DNA from: Saccharopolyspora sp. NFXS83
Lineage (GTDB): Bacteria > Actinomycetota > Actinomycetes > Mycobacteriales > Pseudonocardiaceae
Length of the DNA stretch: 64,000 nucleotides
Assembly: GCF_026241095.1 (NCBI RefSeq)
Contig: NZ_JAPFGB010000010.1
Span: 122,883 to 186,882, forward strand
Reading direction: 5' to 3'
This document shows positions 23,891 to 32,998 of this stretch, one piece after another. The notes below the pieces were generated by a model. It saw only the letters and a program-made list of their open reading frames with translations. It searched no databases and was not told the origin of the DNA. A program made the translations under genes and the position numbers. Within the stretch, counting starts at the first letter, position 1. Every line of letters starts with the position of its first letter.

Positions 23891-24565
23891 TCAGTCCTGG
23901 GAGGCCTCGCCGTCGGCGTCCAGGCCGTGCTCGATGGCGTAGCGCGCCAGCTCGACGCGGTTGTGCAACTGGAGCTTGCGCAGCGTGGACTGCACGTGGT
24001 TCTCCACCGTCCGGTGCGAGATGACCAGCTTGTTCGCGATCTGCCGCGCGGTGAGGCCCTTCGCGACTTGGCGCAGCACCTCGGTCTCCCGGTCGGTGAG
24101 CTGCGGCGCCTGCGACTCCGCGCCCGGCGAGATCGCCATCCGCCGGTACTCGCCCAGCACCAGCCCGGCGAGGCCCGCGGTGAACACGGCGTCCCCGGCG
24201 GCGGTGCGGCGCACGGCGTCCACCAGCTCGTCCACCGAAGCGGACTTGACCAGGTAGCCGGAGGCGCCGGCCTTCACCGCCTCCAGCACGTCGCTGTGCT
24301 CGCCGCTGGCCGACAGCACCAGCACCCGCGTGCCGGGGATCTCCTGGGTGATCTGCCGGGAGGCGTCCACCCCGGAGGTGTCGCCGAGGTTGAGGTCCAT
24401 CAGCACCACGTCGGGCCGCACGGTCCGCGCGATGCGCAGCGCGGACACCGCGTCCCCGCTGGTGGCGCGGATCTCGAAGCCGCGTTCGGCGAGATCCCGC
24501 GACACCCCGTCGCGCCACATCGGGTGGTCGTCGACCACCATCACCGACACGTGCGGCTCGGTCAT
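23891..24565 (-). CDS. NarL/FixJ-type response regulator
   Basis: A 224-aa two-component regulator. The receiver domain has VVDDHPMWRDG at the N-terminus, the phospho-acceptor D57 in VVLMDLNLG, and the conserved Lys in GASGYLVKSAS. The C-terminal LuxR-type HTH (LTDRETEVLRQVAKGLTARQ, then NKLVISHRTVENHVQSTLRK) binds DNA. Its ATG overlaps the stop of the histidine kinase gene in an ATGA, so the pair is translationally coupled. It lies just upstream of the peptide cassette and is a candidate upstream trigger, although a terminator separates them. Other targets are equally possible; MacS/MacR-type systems of actinomycetes control envelope and morphology genes. Confidence 0.95.
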   Translation of the reverse strand: MTEPHVSVMVVDDHPMWRDGVSRDLAERGFEIRATSGDAVSALRIARTVRPDVVLMDLNLGDTSGVDASRQITQEIPGTRVLVLSASGEHSDVLEAVKAGASGYLVKSASVDELVDAVRRTAAGDAVFTAGLAGLVLGEYRRMAISPGAESQAPQLTDRETEVLRQVAKGLTARQIANKLVISHRTVENHVQSTLRKLQLHNRVELARYAIEHGLDADGEASQD

Positions 24566-25902
24566 CCTTCTCCTCCTCCGCGCGGTGCCGGGTCGGCTCG
24601 CTGGTCCTCCGGGTCCGTCCGTTCGGATCCCGGCGGTGGCTCGGGCTGCGGGTCCGCGATGTCCGGGTGGGCGGCCGGTGCCGTCCGCCGGGTGAACATC
24701 CGCTTCGCCGCCGTTCTCGTCCGCCCGCCCGCCGCCCGGCCGGGCGGCGTGTTCGGGCGCGGTAACCGGATCTCCCACTCGGTGCCCTCGCCCGGAGTGG
24801 TGTCCAGGGCGATCGTGCCGCCGAGGTGGTCGACCCGGCCGCGGATGGATTGGGCCACGCCCATGCGTCCCTCCGCCGCCGCCTCGTCCAGCCTGCCTTC
24901 GGCGATGCCCGGTCCATCGTCCCGGACACTGATCACGATCTCGTTCGGCAGCTCTTCGAGCAAGACCCAGGCGCGGGCATCCGGTCCCGCGTGCCGGTCC
25001 GCGTTCTCCAACGCCTCCCGCACGATCGAGAGCACGTCGGATCCGATCTGCTCCGGCAACCGGACCTCGGTGGCCGGGACCGACACCTGGACCTTGCCGG
25101 TGCGCAGCACCTGGAGGCGGGCGACCAGGTCGATCTCGCCGCCCGGATCGTGGTCCGGCGGCCCGGCCGCCACCAGCGAGCGCAGCGCGATCTCCTGCTC
25201 CCCGGCGAGCCGGGCGAGCTCGGCGGCCTCGCCGCCCATCTCGACGCCGCGGTTGCGCACCCGCGCCAGCACTTGCAGCACGCTGTCGTGGATGGAGCGG
25301 GCGAGGCGTTCCCGCTCGGCGGTCGCCGCCTCGGTGCGCAACGCCTGGCTGAGCCGCTCGGTGGAGCTGCGGGCGGTGTCGGCGGCCAGGCCGAACAGCA
25401 GGCCGCAGCCGATCAAGAGCACGGCGTCCTGGAACATCAGCGGTTCGACGCTGTCCCGGATCAGGAAGTTGATCAGTGCCGAGACCGCGCCGGACACGCC
25501 ACCGCCGAGCCAGCCCCACTGCACCGCCGCCAGCGTCACCATCGACGGCTGCCACATGGTGGTCACCGAGGGGATGAGCGCGTTCATCTGCTCCTCGGTC
25601 ATGATCAGCTCGTTGCCGAGGAACAGCGCGGAGATCAGCACCTGGTCGACGAGCACCAGCGCGTTCGTCCGGCCCTCCCGGTGCCGGAACCGCCACACGG
25701 TGAACACGGTCCAGCCGATCATGATCACGAGTTCGAGGGCCGCCAGCGCCGGTCGCGCGTAGTGCGGGACCTGCATCCCGAACCACACGATCGCGTAAAC
25801 GAGCCCGACGGAGCGGAAGAAGTTGTGCGCGCGCCACAACGGTGAGCGTCCATCGGCGACGCGGGGGCGTTGTGGTGGCGAGGTGGACTTCGGCATGGCC
25901 AC
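24562..25902 (-). CDS. MacS-type membrane histidine kinase
   Basis: A 446-aa sensor kinase. About five or six membrane segments occupy residues 30-180 (the MacS/DUF5931 sensor region, starting PLWRAHNFFRSVGLVYAIVW). The dimerisation/phospho-acceptor helix is RLARSIHDSVLQVLARVRNR with H205, of the HisKA_3 type. The HATPase domain follows (IVREALENADRHA, N box; ISVRDDGPGIAEGRLD, G1; RMGVAQSIRGRVDHLGG, G2). A Pro-rich cytoplasmic tail of about 60 residues ends the protein. I choose GTG 25902 because GGAAGGAG lies 5-6 nt upstream; ATG 25896 is also possible. It overlaps its response regulator by 4 nt. Confidence 0.93.
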   Translation of the reverse strand: MAMPKSTSPPQRPRVADGRSPLWRAHNFFRSVGLVYAIVWFGMQVPHYARPALAALELVIMIGWTVFTVWRFRHREGRTNALVLVDQVLISALFLGNELIMTEEQMNALIPSVTTMWQPSMVTLAAVQWGWLGGGVSGAVSALINFLIRDSVEPLMFQDAVLLIGCGLLFGLAADTARSSTERLSQALRTEAATAERERLARSIHDSVLQVLARVRNRGVEMGGEAAELARLAGEQEIALRSLVAAGPPDHDPGGEIDLVARLQVLRTGKVQVSVPATEVRLPEQIGSDVLSIVREALENADRHAGPDARAWVLLEELPNEIVISVRDDGPGIAEGRLDEAAAEGRMGVAQSIRGRVDHLGGTIALDTTPGEGTEWEIRLPRPNTPPGRAAGGRTRTAAKRMFTRRTAPAAHPDIADPQPEPPPGSERTDPEDQRADPAPRGGGEG

Positions 25903-26176
25903 GGTTGCTCCTTCCCGATCGACCATCCTGCCGTATCGATCGAGTTCCGTGGCGCGATCACCGATCAACACGCTCAGTGTTTGTCGTCACCGACAGGGAT
26001 TACCCAAATGGAGCCAAGAGCCGGGTTTCCGAGCAAGATCGGGCTATGCCAGGCTCAGGAGAAGTAACCCGATCCGGTAGTTGGCTGAGGTACGACACCG
26101 CCATTCGCACGCATTCGGAATGCCACCGGATCATGGCCCGCTCGCCCGTCCAGGCGAGGAAGAGACGTGAGGAATC

Positions 26177-27373
26177 ATGGCGCCGTGGCCCTTGTGGCGG
26201 CTCCGGGCACCAGCACTCGTCTACGTGCTGCTCACCCAAGCCGTGGCCTTCGGGCTGGTCGTCCTGGTGCTGTCGCTGAATTCGCCGCCCACGCTCGAGG
26301 AGTGGTTCCGGTTCGCGATGCTCGGCGGCACCGCGGCCGCGGTCATCGTCGCCACCTCCGTGTCCATCCACCTGCGCAGCGGAATCCGGCGCGACCCGTG
26401 GACGGTGCACATCGCCTACCTGGCGGCGGGCGGCCTCGCCCTGCCGCCGAACCTGCTGTTCCTCCTGCTGCTGGGGCCCGCGCTGCACGGCGTGCTGGAG
26501 GCCCGGCCCGATCCGCACCGCTGGTTGTTCGTGACGGCGGCGACGACGCTGGCGGTGTTCGTCGGCCGAAGCATCGTCGGCTGGCACGACCCCGCGTGGA
26601 ATCCGCTCCTGGTGCTGCTCGGCGGCGTGGCGCTGCTGCTGGTGCGGGCGCTGGTGGTCGCCGCCGGGCTGCGGTTGCGCGAGCCCACCGCCGCGCGCGG
26701 GGACGTGTTCGGGGAGCCGATCGACGTGCTGCTGGGCGCCGTGGCCGCCAGCTTCGGCGGGGTGCTGGGCATGGCGATGCTGCGGGAGCCGACCGTCGCC
26801 GTGCTGGGCGGGCCGATGCTGGCGCTGCTCGACCTGGCGGGCCAGCTGCCGCACTGGCGGCGATCGGCGCAGCGCGACGGCAAGACGGGGCTCGCGAACG
26901 CGCTGCACTGGGACCGGGTCGCCCGCGTGGAGCTGCGGCGGGCTCGCTCGCGCCAGCGCGGCGCGGCGGTGCTGCTGCTGGACCTCGACCACTTCAAGCG
27001 CGTCAACGACGAGGTGGGCCACCTGGCGGGCGACGCGGTGCTGGCCGCGATCGGGGTGATGCTGCGCGACAGCGTGCGCAAGGAGGACCTGGTCGGCAGG
27101 TTCGGCGGCGAGGAGTTCGTCGTGCTGCTCCCGAACGCCTGCCTGGAGGTGGCGCACGCAGTGGCGGAGCGGGTGCGGCTGTCCACCGCGGCGTTGTCCG
27201 TGCCGACCCACGACACCTTGGGCGCGCCGCGTGAACTCGGCGGCCTGACGGTGAGCATCGGAGTGGCCACCACGACGCGATTCGGCTACGAATTGCCCGA
27301 CCTGCTGGTGGCGGCGGATGCCGCGCTGCTGGCCGCGAAAGCCTCCGGGCGCAATGCGGTCATGTTCGCGTGA
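26177..27373 (+). CDS. Membrane diguanylate cyclase (GGDEF) with inhibitory site
   Basis: A 398-aa protein that should make c-di-GMP from two GTP. Seven or eight membrane segments fill residues about 8-225 (LVYVLLTQAVAFGLVVLVLS first), forming the sensor part. The GGDEF domain occupies residues about 235-398: DGKTGLANALHW, the metal-binding LLLDLDHFKRVNDEVGH, and GGEEF at 310-314. The I-site RxxD is present as RKED, five residues before GGEEF, so product inhibition is expected. ATG at 26177; AGAGACGTGAGG lies upstream. The 274-bp gap to the kinase gene on the other strand must hold both promoters. Convergent with the AI-2E family gene. Confidence 0.92.
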   Translation: MAPWPLWRLRAPALVYVLLTQAVAFGLVVLVLSLNSPPTLEEWFRFAMLGGTAAAVIVATSVSIHLRSGIRRDPWTVHIAYLAAGGLALPPNLLFLLLLGPALHGVLEARPDPHRWLFVTAATTLAVFVGRSIVGWHDPAWNPLLVLLGGVALLLVRALVVAAGLRLREPTAARGDVFGEPIDVLLGAVAASFGGVLGMAMLREPTVAVLGGPMLALLDLAGQLPHWRRSAQRDGKTGLANALHWDRVARVELRRARSRQRGAAVLLLDLDHFKRVNDEVGHLAGDAVLAAIGVMLRDSVRKEDLVGRFGGEEFVVLLPNACLEVAHAVAERVRLSTAALSVPTHDTLGAPRELGGLTVSIGVATTTRFGYELPDLLVAADAALLAAKASGRNAVMFA

Positions 27374-27434
27374 GTTCGAGATTCTCGGCGAACGAACATT
27401 CTCACGAGCGGAATGCACGGCCGTTGAAACAGTT

Positions 27435-27478
27435 CGAGTCCGGGCCGAGAAGGCGTCCGCCTTATCGACCCGGACTCG
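27435..27478. terminator. Bidirectional terminator between GGDEF and AI-2E family genes
   Basis: A perfect 10-bp stem CGAGTCCGGG (27435-27444) / CCCGGACTCG (27469-27478) encloses a second stem AAGGCG/CGCCTT-type pairing; it is followed by TTTCG on the plus side. Confidence 0.8.
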
Positions 27479-27493
27479 TTTCGAATGTGGGGG

Positions 27494-28729
27494 CTATTCG
27501 ATCGCGGTCGATCCGGAACCCGAATCGGTCCGGCCGGAGTCCTCGCCGGAGTCCGCGCCCGACTTCGCCGGCTCCCCGGATCCGGTGTCCTCGGCGGAGT
27601 CGCGGGCCGGTGGTTCCGCCTCGTGCGGATCGGTCGGATCGACCGGGGTCTGCGATCCCTCCCCCGCGGCCAGCGAGCGGATCGCCGAGTTCAGCACCGC
27701 GACCAGCGGCACCGCCAGCAGCGCGCCGACGATGCCCGCGAGCACCACGCCCGCGCTGATCGCCAGCACCACCGCCAGCGCGTGCACCTGCACCGCGCGG
27801 CCCAGCAGCAGCGGCTGCAGCACGTTGCCCTCGATCTGCTGCACCAGCAGCACCACGAGCACGACCAGCAGCGCGTCCACCGGCCCGTTGGTGACCAGCG
27901 CGATCAGCACCGCGACCGAACCGGAGGCCACAGCGCCGACGATCGGCACGAACCCGCCGAGGAACACCAGCGCCGCCAGCGGCAGCGCCAGCGGAACTCC
28001 GATGATCGCCAGGCCGATCCCGATGCCCACCGCGTCGGCGACCGCCACCAGCGTGGTCGCCCGCACGTAGCCGACCAGCGAGGCGAACCCGCGCACCCCG
28101 GCGACGTCGACCCGGTCCCGCACGTGGGACGGCACCAGCCCGAGCATGAACAGCCACACCCGGCGGCCGTCGTGCAAGAAGAAGATCAAGGTGAACAGCG
28201 CCAGCACGAGGCCGGTGAGGAAGTTGCCGAAGGTGGACGCGGTCGACAGCGCCCCGCTGGTCAGCGCGGCCTGGTTCTCCTGCAGCCAGTCCGCGGCCTG
28301 CCCCAGGTACTGGTCGATCTGCTCCTCGCGCAGGTGCAGCGGTCCCGACAGCAGCCAGCCCCGGATCTGCCCGAGGCTGCGCAGGATCTGCCGCTGCAGC
28401 TCGGGGAAACCGTTGACGAACGCGTTGATCACGAAGGTGAGCACGCCGCCCACCAGCGCCAGCCCGCCGACGAGCACCACGGCGGTCGAGATCGCCCTCG
28501 GCACCCGCAGCCGCGCGAGCCAGGACACCGCGGGCGCCAGCAGCGCCGCCAGCAGCAGTGCGATGGCCACCGGGATGACCACCACGTTGAGCCTGCCGAC
28601 CGCCTCGCTGAGCACGTACAACATGCCGAGCACCACCAGCAGTCGCCAGCACACGGCGGCGGTGACTCGCAAGACCAGCGGTACGTGGGTGGCGGCGTCG
28701 TCCGGCGCGGTGATCTTCGAGTTGCTCAC
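27494..28729 (-). CDS. AI-2E family transporter (UPF0118)
   Basis: A 411-aa membrane protein of the AI-2E/PerM family. It has the eight-helix layout: VTAAVCWRLLVVLGMLYVLS and NVVVIPVAIALLLAALLAPA at the N-terminus, a helical soluble part (LREEQIDQYLGQAADWLQEN), then IALVTNGPVDALLVVLVVLL with the conserved QQIEGNVLQPLLLGRAVQVH motif near residue 330. An acidic Ser/Gly/Asp-rich tail of about 60 residues follows. Family members export varied substrates; autoinducer-2 export is shown only for TqsA. The frame is open to 28810; GTG 28729 (MSNSKITAPDD) gives the usual length. Nothing nearby identifies its substrate. Confidence 0.9.
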   Translation of the reverse strand: MSNSKITAPDDAATHVPLVLRVTAAVCWRLLVVLGMLYVLSEAVGRLNVVVIPVAIALLLAALLAPAVSWLARLRVPRAISTAVVLVGGLALVGGVLTFVINAFVNGFPELQRQILRSLGQIRGWLLSGPLHLREEQIDQYLGQAADWLQENQAALTSGALSTASTFGNFLTGLVLALFTLIFFLHDGRRVWLFMLGLVPSHVRDRVDVAGVRGFASLVGYVRATTLVAVADAVGIGIGLAIIGVPLALPLAALVFLGGFVPIVGAVASGSVAVLIALVTNGPVDALLVVLVVLLVQQIEGNVLQPLLLGRAVQVHALAVVLAISAGVVLAGIVGALLAVPLVAVLNSAIRSLAAGEGSQTPVDPTDPHEAEPPARDSAEDTGSGEPAKSGADSGEDSGRTDSGSGSTAIE

Positions 28730-28979
28730 CAGGCCACCGTAACCGCGTCGGAGCGCGCTCAGGTGAGGTCGGGCTGATCTCGTGCCGTCGAGGAGACGGC
28801 CGCCTGTCACTCGATCCGGGAGTGTTCGGCGAGATCACTACCTCTGCGGCGCGGCTGCTGACAGAGTGCCCGTCGGCAGTGGACGTCGATCAAGCCGCCG
28901 AACGGCTCAACATTCCCGTTCGAACGGCCGATCGCCACGTCGAATGCATCCGCGACGGAAAGTGGAACCGGGCCAGCAG

Positions 28980-30035
28980 ATGTCGGACAGCCTCCGGAGA
29001 ACAGGCGGTGGTCGCGGTTGGCGGCTGCTCGCCCGAACTCTGGTCGTGGCGGGAGCCGCCGCGGCGGGGACGTCCGCGGGCTGGTTCGCCGGGCACGCCG
29101 GGGCGGACCCCGCGGTGCTCGACCTGCCCGGACCGGTGCTCGCCGCTCCGGACGACTCCGCGGGTGAGCGGACCGCCGAGGACCGGCCGGAGCCGTCCGG
29201 CTCGTCGCCGATCCAGCGCCCGGTCGGCACCGTCGTGCACCACATCGTCGAACCGCTGACCCGCGCCGCCGCGCCGGATTCCGCGGGGGGCGAGGAAGTT
29301 CCGGACGGCTCCGCCGACGACGGAGGAGCGGCCGAAGCCGGGCCCACTCAGTCCGAAGTGGACGGCGGGAGCCCGGAGTCCGCCGATCCCGGCCGGTTCT
29401 CGCTCGACTCCCTCGCGCCGCAGCACCTCGTCGGCCGGGTGGCCGAGGCGGAACCCGTGACGACCGTGGTGCACGGCGCCGGTTCGCTGCTGGAACCGGT
29501 GCGCGGCGCGCTCGTCGCGGAACCGGGCGGCGAACGCCCCGGCCCGCCGCTGGGCGGCCTGACCCGCCCGGTGGCGCACGGACTCCACCAGCTGACGAGT
29601 CCACTGTGGAATCGACCGGCCCCGGAGCCGCCTGCGACCGCACCCCAGGTGCCCGTCGAGACCGCTCCCGTCGCCGAGATCCCGCCGGCTCCGCAGGGCG
29701 GACCGGCCGCGCAGATGATCTCCCACCCGGCGCCCGCAGCCGCGACGACCGCCGCGTTCACCGCGGACGACACCGACGGCCCCGTCACCGCCGCGCCCGC
29801 CGCGCCGCGCCAGGACCGGCCGTGGACGCCGGGCAAAGCGGCCACCCCGCCGCTGCCCGCGGGCGGAGCCACCGGGCACGCGGGCGACGGCTCCGGCGGT
29901 CCCGGCGGAGTCGGGCTGACCTGGCCGATGGCGGACGCGTCCGCGCACCTCGCGGCACTCCGCTCGCTCGACCGGACCGCGATCGCCGCGCCCGGCAGCG
30001 CCTTCGCCGCTTCGCCCGGCGCCACCCCCGACTGA
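28980..30035 (+). CDS. Exported Ala/Pro-rich protein of unknown function
   Basis: A 351-aa protein with a Tat- or Sec-like signal (RRTGGGRGWRLLARTLVVAG then AAAAGTSAGWFAGHAGADPA, about residues 6-45). The mature part is low-complexity, acidic and Pro/Ala-rich. Two related segments are visible: PVGTVVHHIVEPLTRAA near residue 85 and VTTVVHGAGSLLEPVRGALV near 165; a third, GGLTRPVAHGLHQLTSPLW, near 195. These look like amphipathic repeats, not a known domain. The start is chosen at ATG 28980, where the signal begins; the upstream frame to 28782 looks non-coding. It precedes another exported unknown by 142 bp in the same direction and may work with it. Confidence 0.65.
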   Translation: MSDSLRRTGGGRGWRLLARTLVVAGAAAAGTSAGWFAGHAGADPAVLDLPGPVLAAPDDSAGERTAEDRPEPSGSSPIQRPVGTVVHHIVEPLTRAAAPDSAGGEEVPDGSADDGGAAEAGPTQSEVDGGSPESADPGRFSLDSLAPQHLVGRVAEAEPVTTVVHGAGSLLEPVRGALVAEPGGERPGPPLGGLTRPVAHGLHQLTSPLWNRPAPEPPATAPQVPVETAPVAEIPPAPQGGPAAQMISHPAPAAATTAAFTADDTDGPVTAAPAAPRQDRPWTPGKAATPPLPAGGATGHAGDGSGGPGGVGLTWPMADASAHLAALRSLDRTAIAAPGSAFAASPGATPD

Positions 30036-30177
30036 TCCGCGGCGTGCGGCGCGCGTGCGCCGCAGACGACCGCACGTTGCCCCCGAGCCGCCGCGACCCA
30101 TGGTCGACATCCGATGACGGCGCGCCTCGAACCATTGCTTTCCCCGCTCGCACGGGGAAATATCCGAAGGAGACCGC

Positions 30178-31599
30178 ATGCAGACTTGGGCGAAGCGAGG
30201 CGTTCGTGCCGCGCTGGTCACCGGTGGTGTGCTGGCCGTGGGAACGACCATGGCGGCAGCCGAAGGCGCCGGCCCGTCCCGGCCTTCCGGAAACGGGAAC
30301 CACGGCAGCCTGGGCACCCGATACGATCAGTCGCCAGCAGATCCGGGACGGGGAGATTCCGTGTTGCCCGCGTTCGACGCCGACGGCACCACTCGGCCGC
30401 ACCTGGGACAGGCGTTCCCGGCGCACCGCGACGCGGACGCCGGGCGCTACCGGGCGCTGGTCCTGACCGGGAAGATCGACCCGGTGCGGGACCTGCTGCC
30501 CGCCGTCGAGCACGACATGACCCAGGAGATCCCGGTCCTGCGCGACCTGGACCGGCACACCCCGCGGCACCCGGACATGCAGCTCGCGGGCTGGGTCGGC
30601 GACCCCGCCACCGCGCGTCCCGCGCCGAGCGACGGGCGGCACAGCCTGCGGTTCGGCAACACCGGGACGTCGCGGCACACGATGCGCACCCCGTCCGAGG
30701 GGTTCCACCGCTCGCTGAGCTGGGCCGGTCCGATCGGCGGCATCATCCGCAACGGCCACGGACACCCCGCCGAGGCGCAGGTGCCCGAGGTGACGGGCGA
30801 ACTGATCACCCCGCTGGCGGACCCGGCCACGGTCGACCCCGAGGACGGCATCGTCGCCCTGTGGCACGGCGCCCTCGGGAACGGCGAAGCGGGACGGGCG
30901 CCGTTCGACGCGGCCGAACCCGCCATGGCCGGCACCGGCCTGCTCGACTCCGCTGACGTCGACCTCACGTCCGGTGAACTTTCGGGCCCGGTCACCCGCC
31001 TGTACCAGGTGCCGCCGTCGCTGCTCGCCGTCGCCCTCGCCGACGCTCCGCACGTCCCCGCCGCACGCGCGGAGACCGTGGCGCTGCAGGTGCCCGGTGA
31101 GCACCAGGACTTCCCCGAAGTGCCGCCCGCGCTGGCCGATCCGCTCGTGCTCGACGGGCCCGCTCCGCGCGACGGTGCCGAGCCCGGCCTGCACGCGCCG
31201 CTGCCCGTCCTCGGCGAGCTCTCCGCGTTCGGCGGCGGTCAGCTCAGCGGCCCGACCTTCGGGCGGCTGACCGAGGCGCTCGGCGAAGTGGGGCCGCGCG
31301 CCGACGACCGGCCCACGGTGTCGTTCCTCGCCGCGATCCCCCGGTTCAGCACCACGCCGGAGGACGTGCCGGTGCGGGTGGAGGTCCTCGACGAGCTCGA
31401 CGCCGCCACGCCCGAAGGCCGGCGGATCCTCAGCCACCCGCTGCCGCCCGAGCCGCGGGCCGCCGAACCGGCAGGCGTGGAGCTGCCGCTCCTCGGCGGG
31501 CTGCCCTCGATCAGCGCGGCCCAGGGGCACACCGTCCCGATCCCGGGCATCAGCGCGCAGCGCAACTTCGACGACACCGTCGAGTTCCAGCGCATCTGA
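30178..31599 (+). CDS. Exported protein of unknown function (473 aa)
   Basis: A 473-aa protein with a signal peptide (residues about 1-28, RGVRAALVTGGVLAVGTTMAAAE) and a perfect GAAGGAGA site 8 nt before ATG 30178. I recognise no domain. The mature protein is rich in Pro, Ala, Asp and His with little predicted secondary structure; conserved-looking stretches are RYRALVLTGKIDPVRDLLPA (about 90-110), GPIGGIIRNGHGHPAE (about 185-200) and short repeats of the type LPVLGELSAFGGGQL, LPLLGGLPSISAAQG. No Cys is seen. Codon use is like its neighbours. It shares orientation and composition with the preceding exported protein. A surface or developmental role is possible but not shown. Confidence 0.65.
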   Translation: MQTWAKRGVRAALVTGGVLAVGTTMAAAEGAGPSRPSGNGNHGSLGTRYDQSPADPGRGDSVLPAFDADGTTRPHLGQAFPAHRDADAGRYRALVLTGKIDPVRDLLPAVEHDMTQEIPVLRDLDRHTPRHPDMQLAGWVGDPATARPAPSDGRHSLRFGNTGTSRHTMRTPSEGFHRSLSWAGPIGGIIRNGHGHPAEAQVPEVTGELITPLADPATVDPEDGIVALWHGALGNGEAGRAPFDAAEPAMAGTGLLDSADVDLTSGELSGPVTRLYQVPPSLLAVALADAPHVPAARAETVALQVPGEHQDFPEVPPALADPLVLDGPAPRDGAEPGLHAPLPVLGELSAFGGGQLSGPTFGRLTEALGEVGPRADDRPTVSFLAAIPRFSTTPEDVPVRVEVLDELDAATPEGRRILSHPLPPEPRAAEPAGVELPLLGGLPSISAAQGHTVPIPGISAQRNFDDTVEFQRI

Positions 31600-31614
31600 C
31601 GCACCCGCACACCG

Positions 31615-31653
31615 AAACGGCCGCCGGACCACACCAGGTCCGGCGGCCGTTTC
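31615..31653. terminator. Strong bidirectional terminator
   Basis: A perfect 16-bp stem AAACGGCCGCCGGACC / GGTCCGGCGGCCGTTT with a 6-nt loop between two convergent genes; A- and T-runs at the ends serve both directions. Confidence 0.9.
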
Positions 31654-31681
31654 GCGTGCCGTGCGGGGTTCTCCGCGCCGA

Positions 31682-32998
31682 TCAGGCGGGAGCGGAGACC
31701 TGCGGTTCGTCCGGTTCGGACGAGCGGCTCGCGAGGCGGTGCGAGCGCCACAGGCCGTAGGCGTAGTACGCCAGCAGCGCCAGCCCGAAGTACACGTAGG
31801 CGTTGCCCACCAGGTGTTCCAGCACGTTCCAGCGCAGTTCCCGGCCCTTGCCCTGCGGCACCTTCCACATCGGCCCGAGGGTGAAGAACGACGCGGCCAG
31901 CCCGGACATCATCAGCAGTCCCCAGTCCTGGCGGCGCACCGCGGCCCCCGCCAGCAGCACCAGACCGGGAATCGCCCACACCCAGTGGTGCGACCAGGAG
32001 ATCGGCGAGATCATCAGCGACAGCAACCCGTTGAGGGTCATCGCCATCGGCAGGTCCCGCTGCCGCAGCGCGTGCACCATGGCCGCGACCGCCAGCGCCA
32101 GCACCAGCAGCGCCACCACCACGAACACCATCGACACGTGCCCGACGCCGAGCTTGGTCAGCACCGACCGCACCGACTGGTTGCCCGCGTACACCGAGGC
32201 GTTGCCGGTGAAGGTGGGGCCGAACGACACGTTCCCGGTGGCCATCACCTCGTGCAGCCAGTACTTCCGGGTGCCCTCGAACGCCAGCACCAGCCCGATC
32301 AGCACCGTGCCGAGGAAGCCCGCGATCGCCGTCGCGATCGGCTTGAAGTCCTTGCGCAGCAGGAAGAACAGCAGGAACGCCGCCGGGGTGAGCTTGATCC
32401 CGGCCGCGATGCCGATCAGCAGTCCGCGCGGGTACGGGAGCTTGCGGCCGGGTTCGGTGCGCCACAGGCAGTCCACCGCGACCAGCGCCATCAGCACCAG
32501 GTTGATCTGCGCGTAGGTGAGCGTCTCCATGACCGGCTCGGACAGCGTCGCCAGCGGCAGCACCACCGCGGTCCACAGCACGACGCGGTCCCGCTGCCCG
32601 TGCAGGAAGGTCGACGCGTTGAACACCAGGTACAAGGTGACCAGCAGCGCGATGTGCGAGAGCAGCATGATGATCACGACGGCCGGGATCTTCGGGACCA
32701 GCCCGAGCGGGCTGAACAGGATCGCGGCGAACGGCGGGTAGATGAACGGCAGCTTCAGCCCGGACTCCGTCGCGGGCAGCGGGCCGTACATGTCCCCGCC
32801 CTGCAGCCAGGCGCGGGCTCCCAGCCGGTAGACCTCGCCGTCGATGTGGTCGTGCGGGCTGATCGTGGAGACCATGAGCACCGCGAGCAGTTCGGCGACG
32901 CCGATCGCGATCAGCAGCCTGCGGTGCTCGTGGGACAGCTCTCGTATCAGGTCGCCGAAGGGTCGTCGCGTCGCGTCGTCCGGTCCGCTCACGGCCAC
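31682..32998 (-). CDS. GT87-family membrane mannosyltransferase-like protein
   Basis: A 438-aa GT-C fold protein of the GT87/DUF2029 family (polyprenol-phosphate-mannose-dependent transferases such as mycobacterial PimE). It has about ten membrane segments. The first periplasmic loop carries an acidic site typical of GT-C enzymes (ISPHDHIDGEVYRLGARAWL, with the Asp pair) and the motif LPFIYPPFAAILFSPLGLV. Later landmarks are GIAAGIKLTPAAFLLFFLLR and LISPISWSHHWVWAIPGLVL. GTG at 32998, with a second GTG 2 codons on equally possible. It probably elaborates phosphatidylinositol mannosides or lipomannan-type glycolipids; the linkage cannot be read from the sequence. Confidence 0.85.
   Translation of the reverse strand: MAVSGPDDATRRPFGDLIRELSHEHRRLLIAIGVAELLAVLMVSTISPHDHIDGEVYRLGARAWLQGGDMYGPLPATESGLKLPFIYPPFAAILFSPLGLVPKIPAVVIIMLLSHIALLVTLYLVFNASTFLHGQRDRVVLWTAVVLPLATLSEPVMETLTYAQINLVLMALVAVDCLWRTEPGRKLPYPRGLLIGIAAGIKLTPAAFLLFFLLRKDFKPIATAIAGFLGTVLIGLVLAFEGTRKYWLHEVMATGNVSFGPTFTGNASVYAGNQSVRSVLTKLGVGHVSMVFVVVALLVLALAVAAMVHALRQRDLPMAMTLNGLLSLMISPISWSHHWVWAIPGLVLLAGAAVRRQDWGLLMMSGLAASFFTLGPMWKVPQGKGRELRWNVLEHLVGNAYVYFGLALLAYYAYGLWRSHRLASRSSEPDEPQVSAPA

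Noticed and set aside
20394..25902. A lanthipeptide, lasso or thiopeptide cluster
   Set aside because: The peptides lack Cys and there is no LanM/LanB/LanC, lasso cyclase, YcaO or radical SAM gene.
26000..26176. A c-di-GMP riboswitch upstream of the GGDEF gene
   Set aside because: No GEMM consensus (GCAAAG, GNRA tetraloop and receptor) could be placed.
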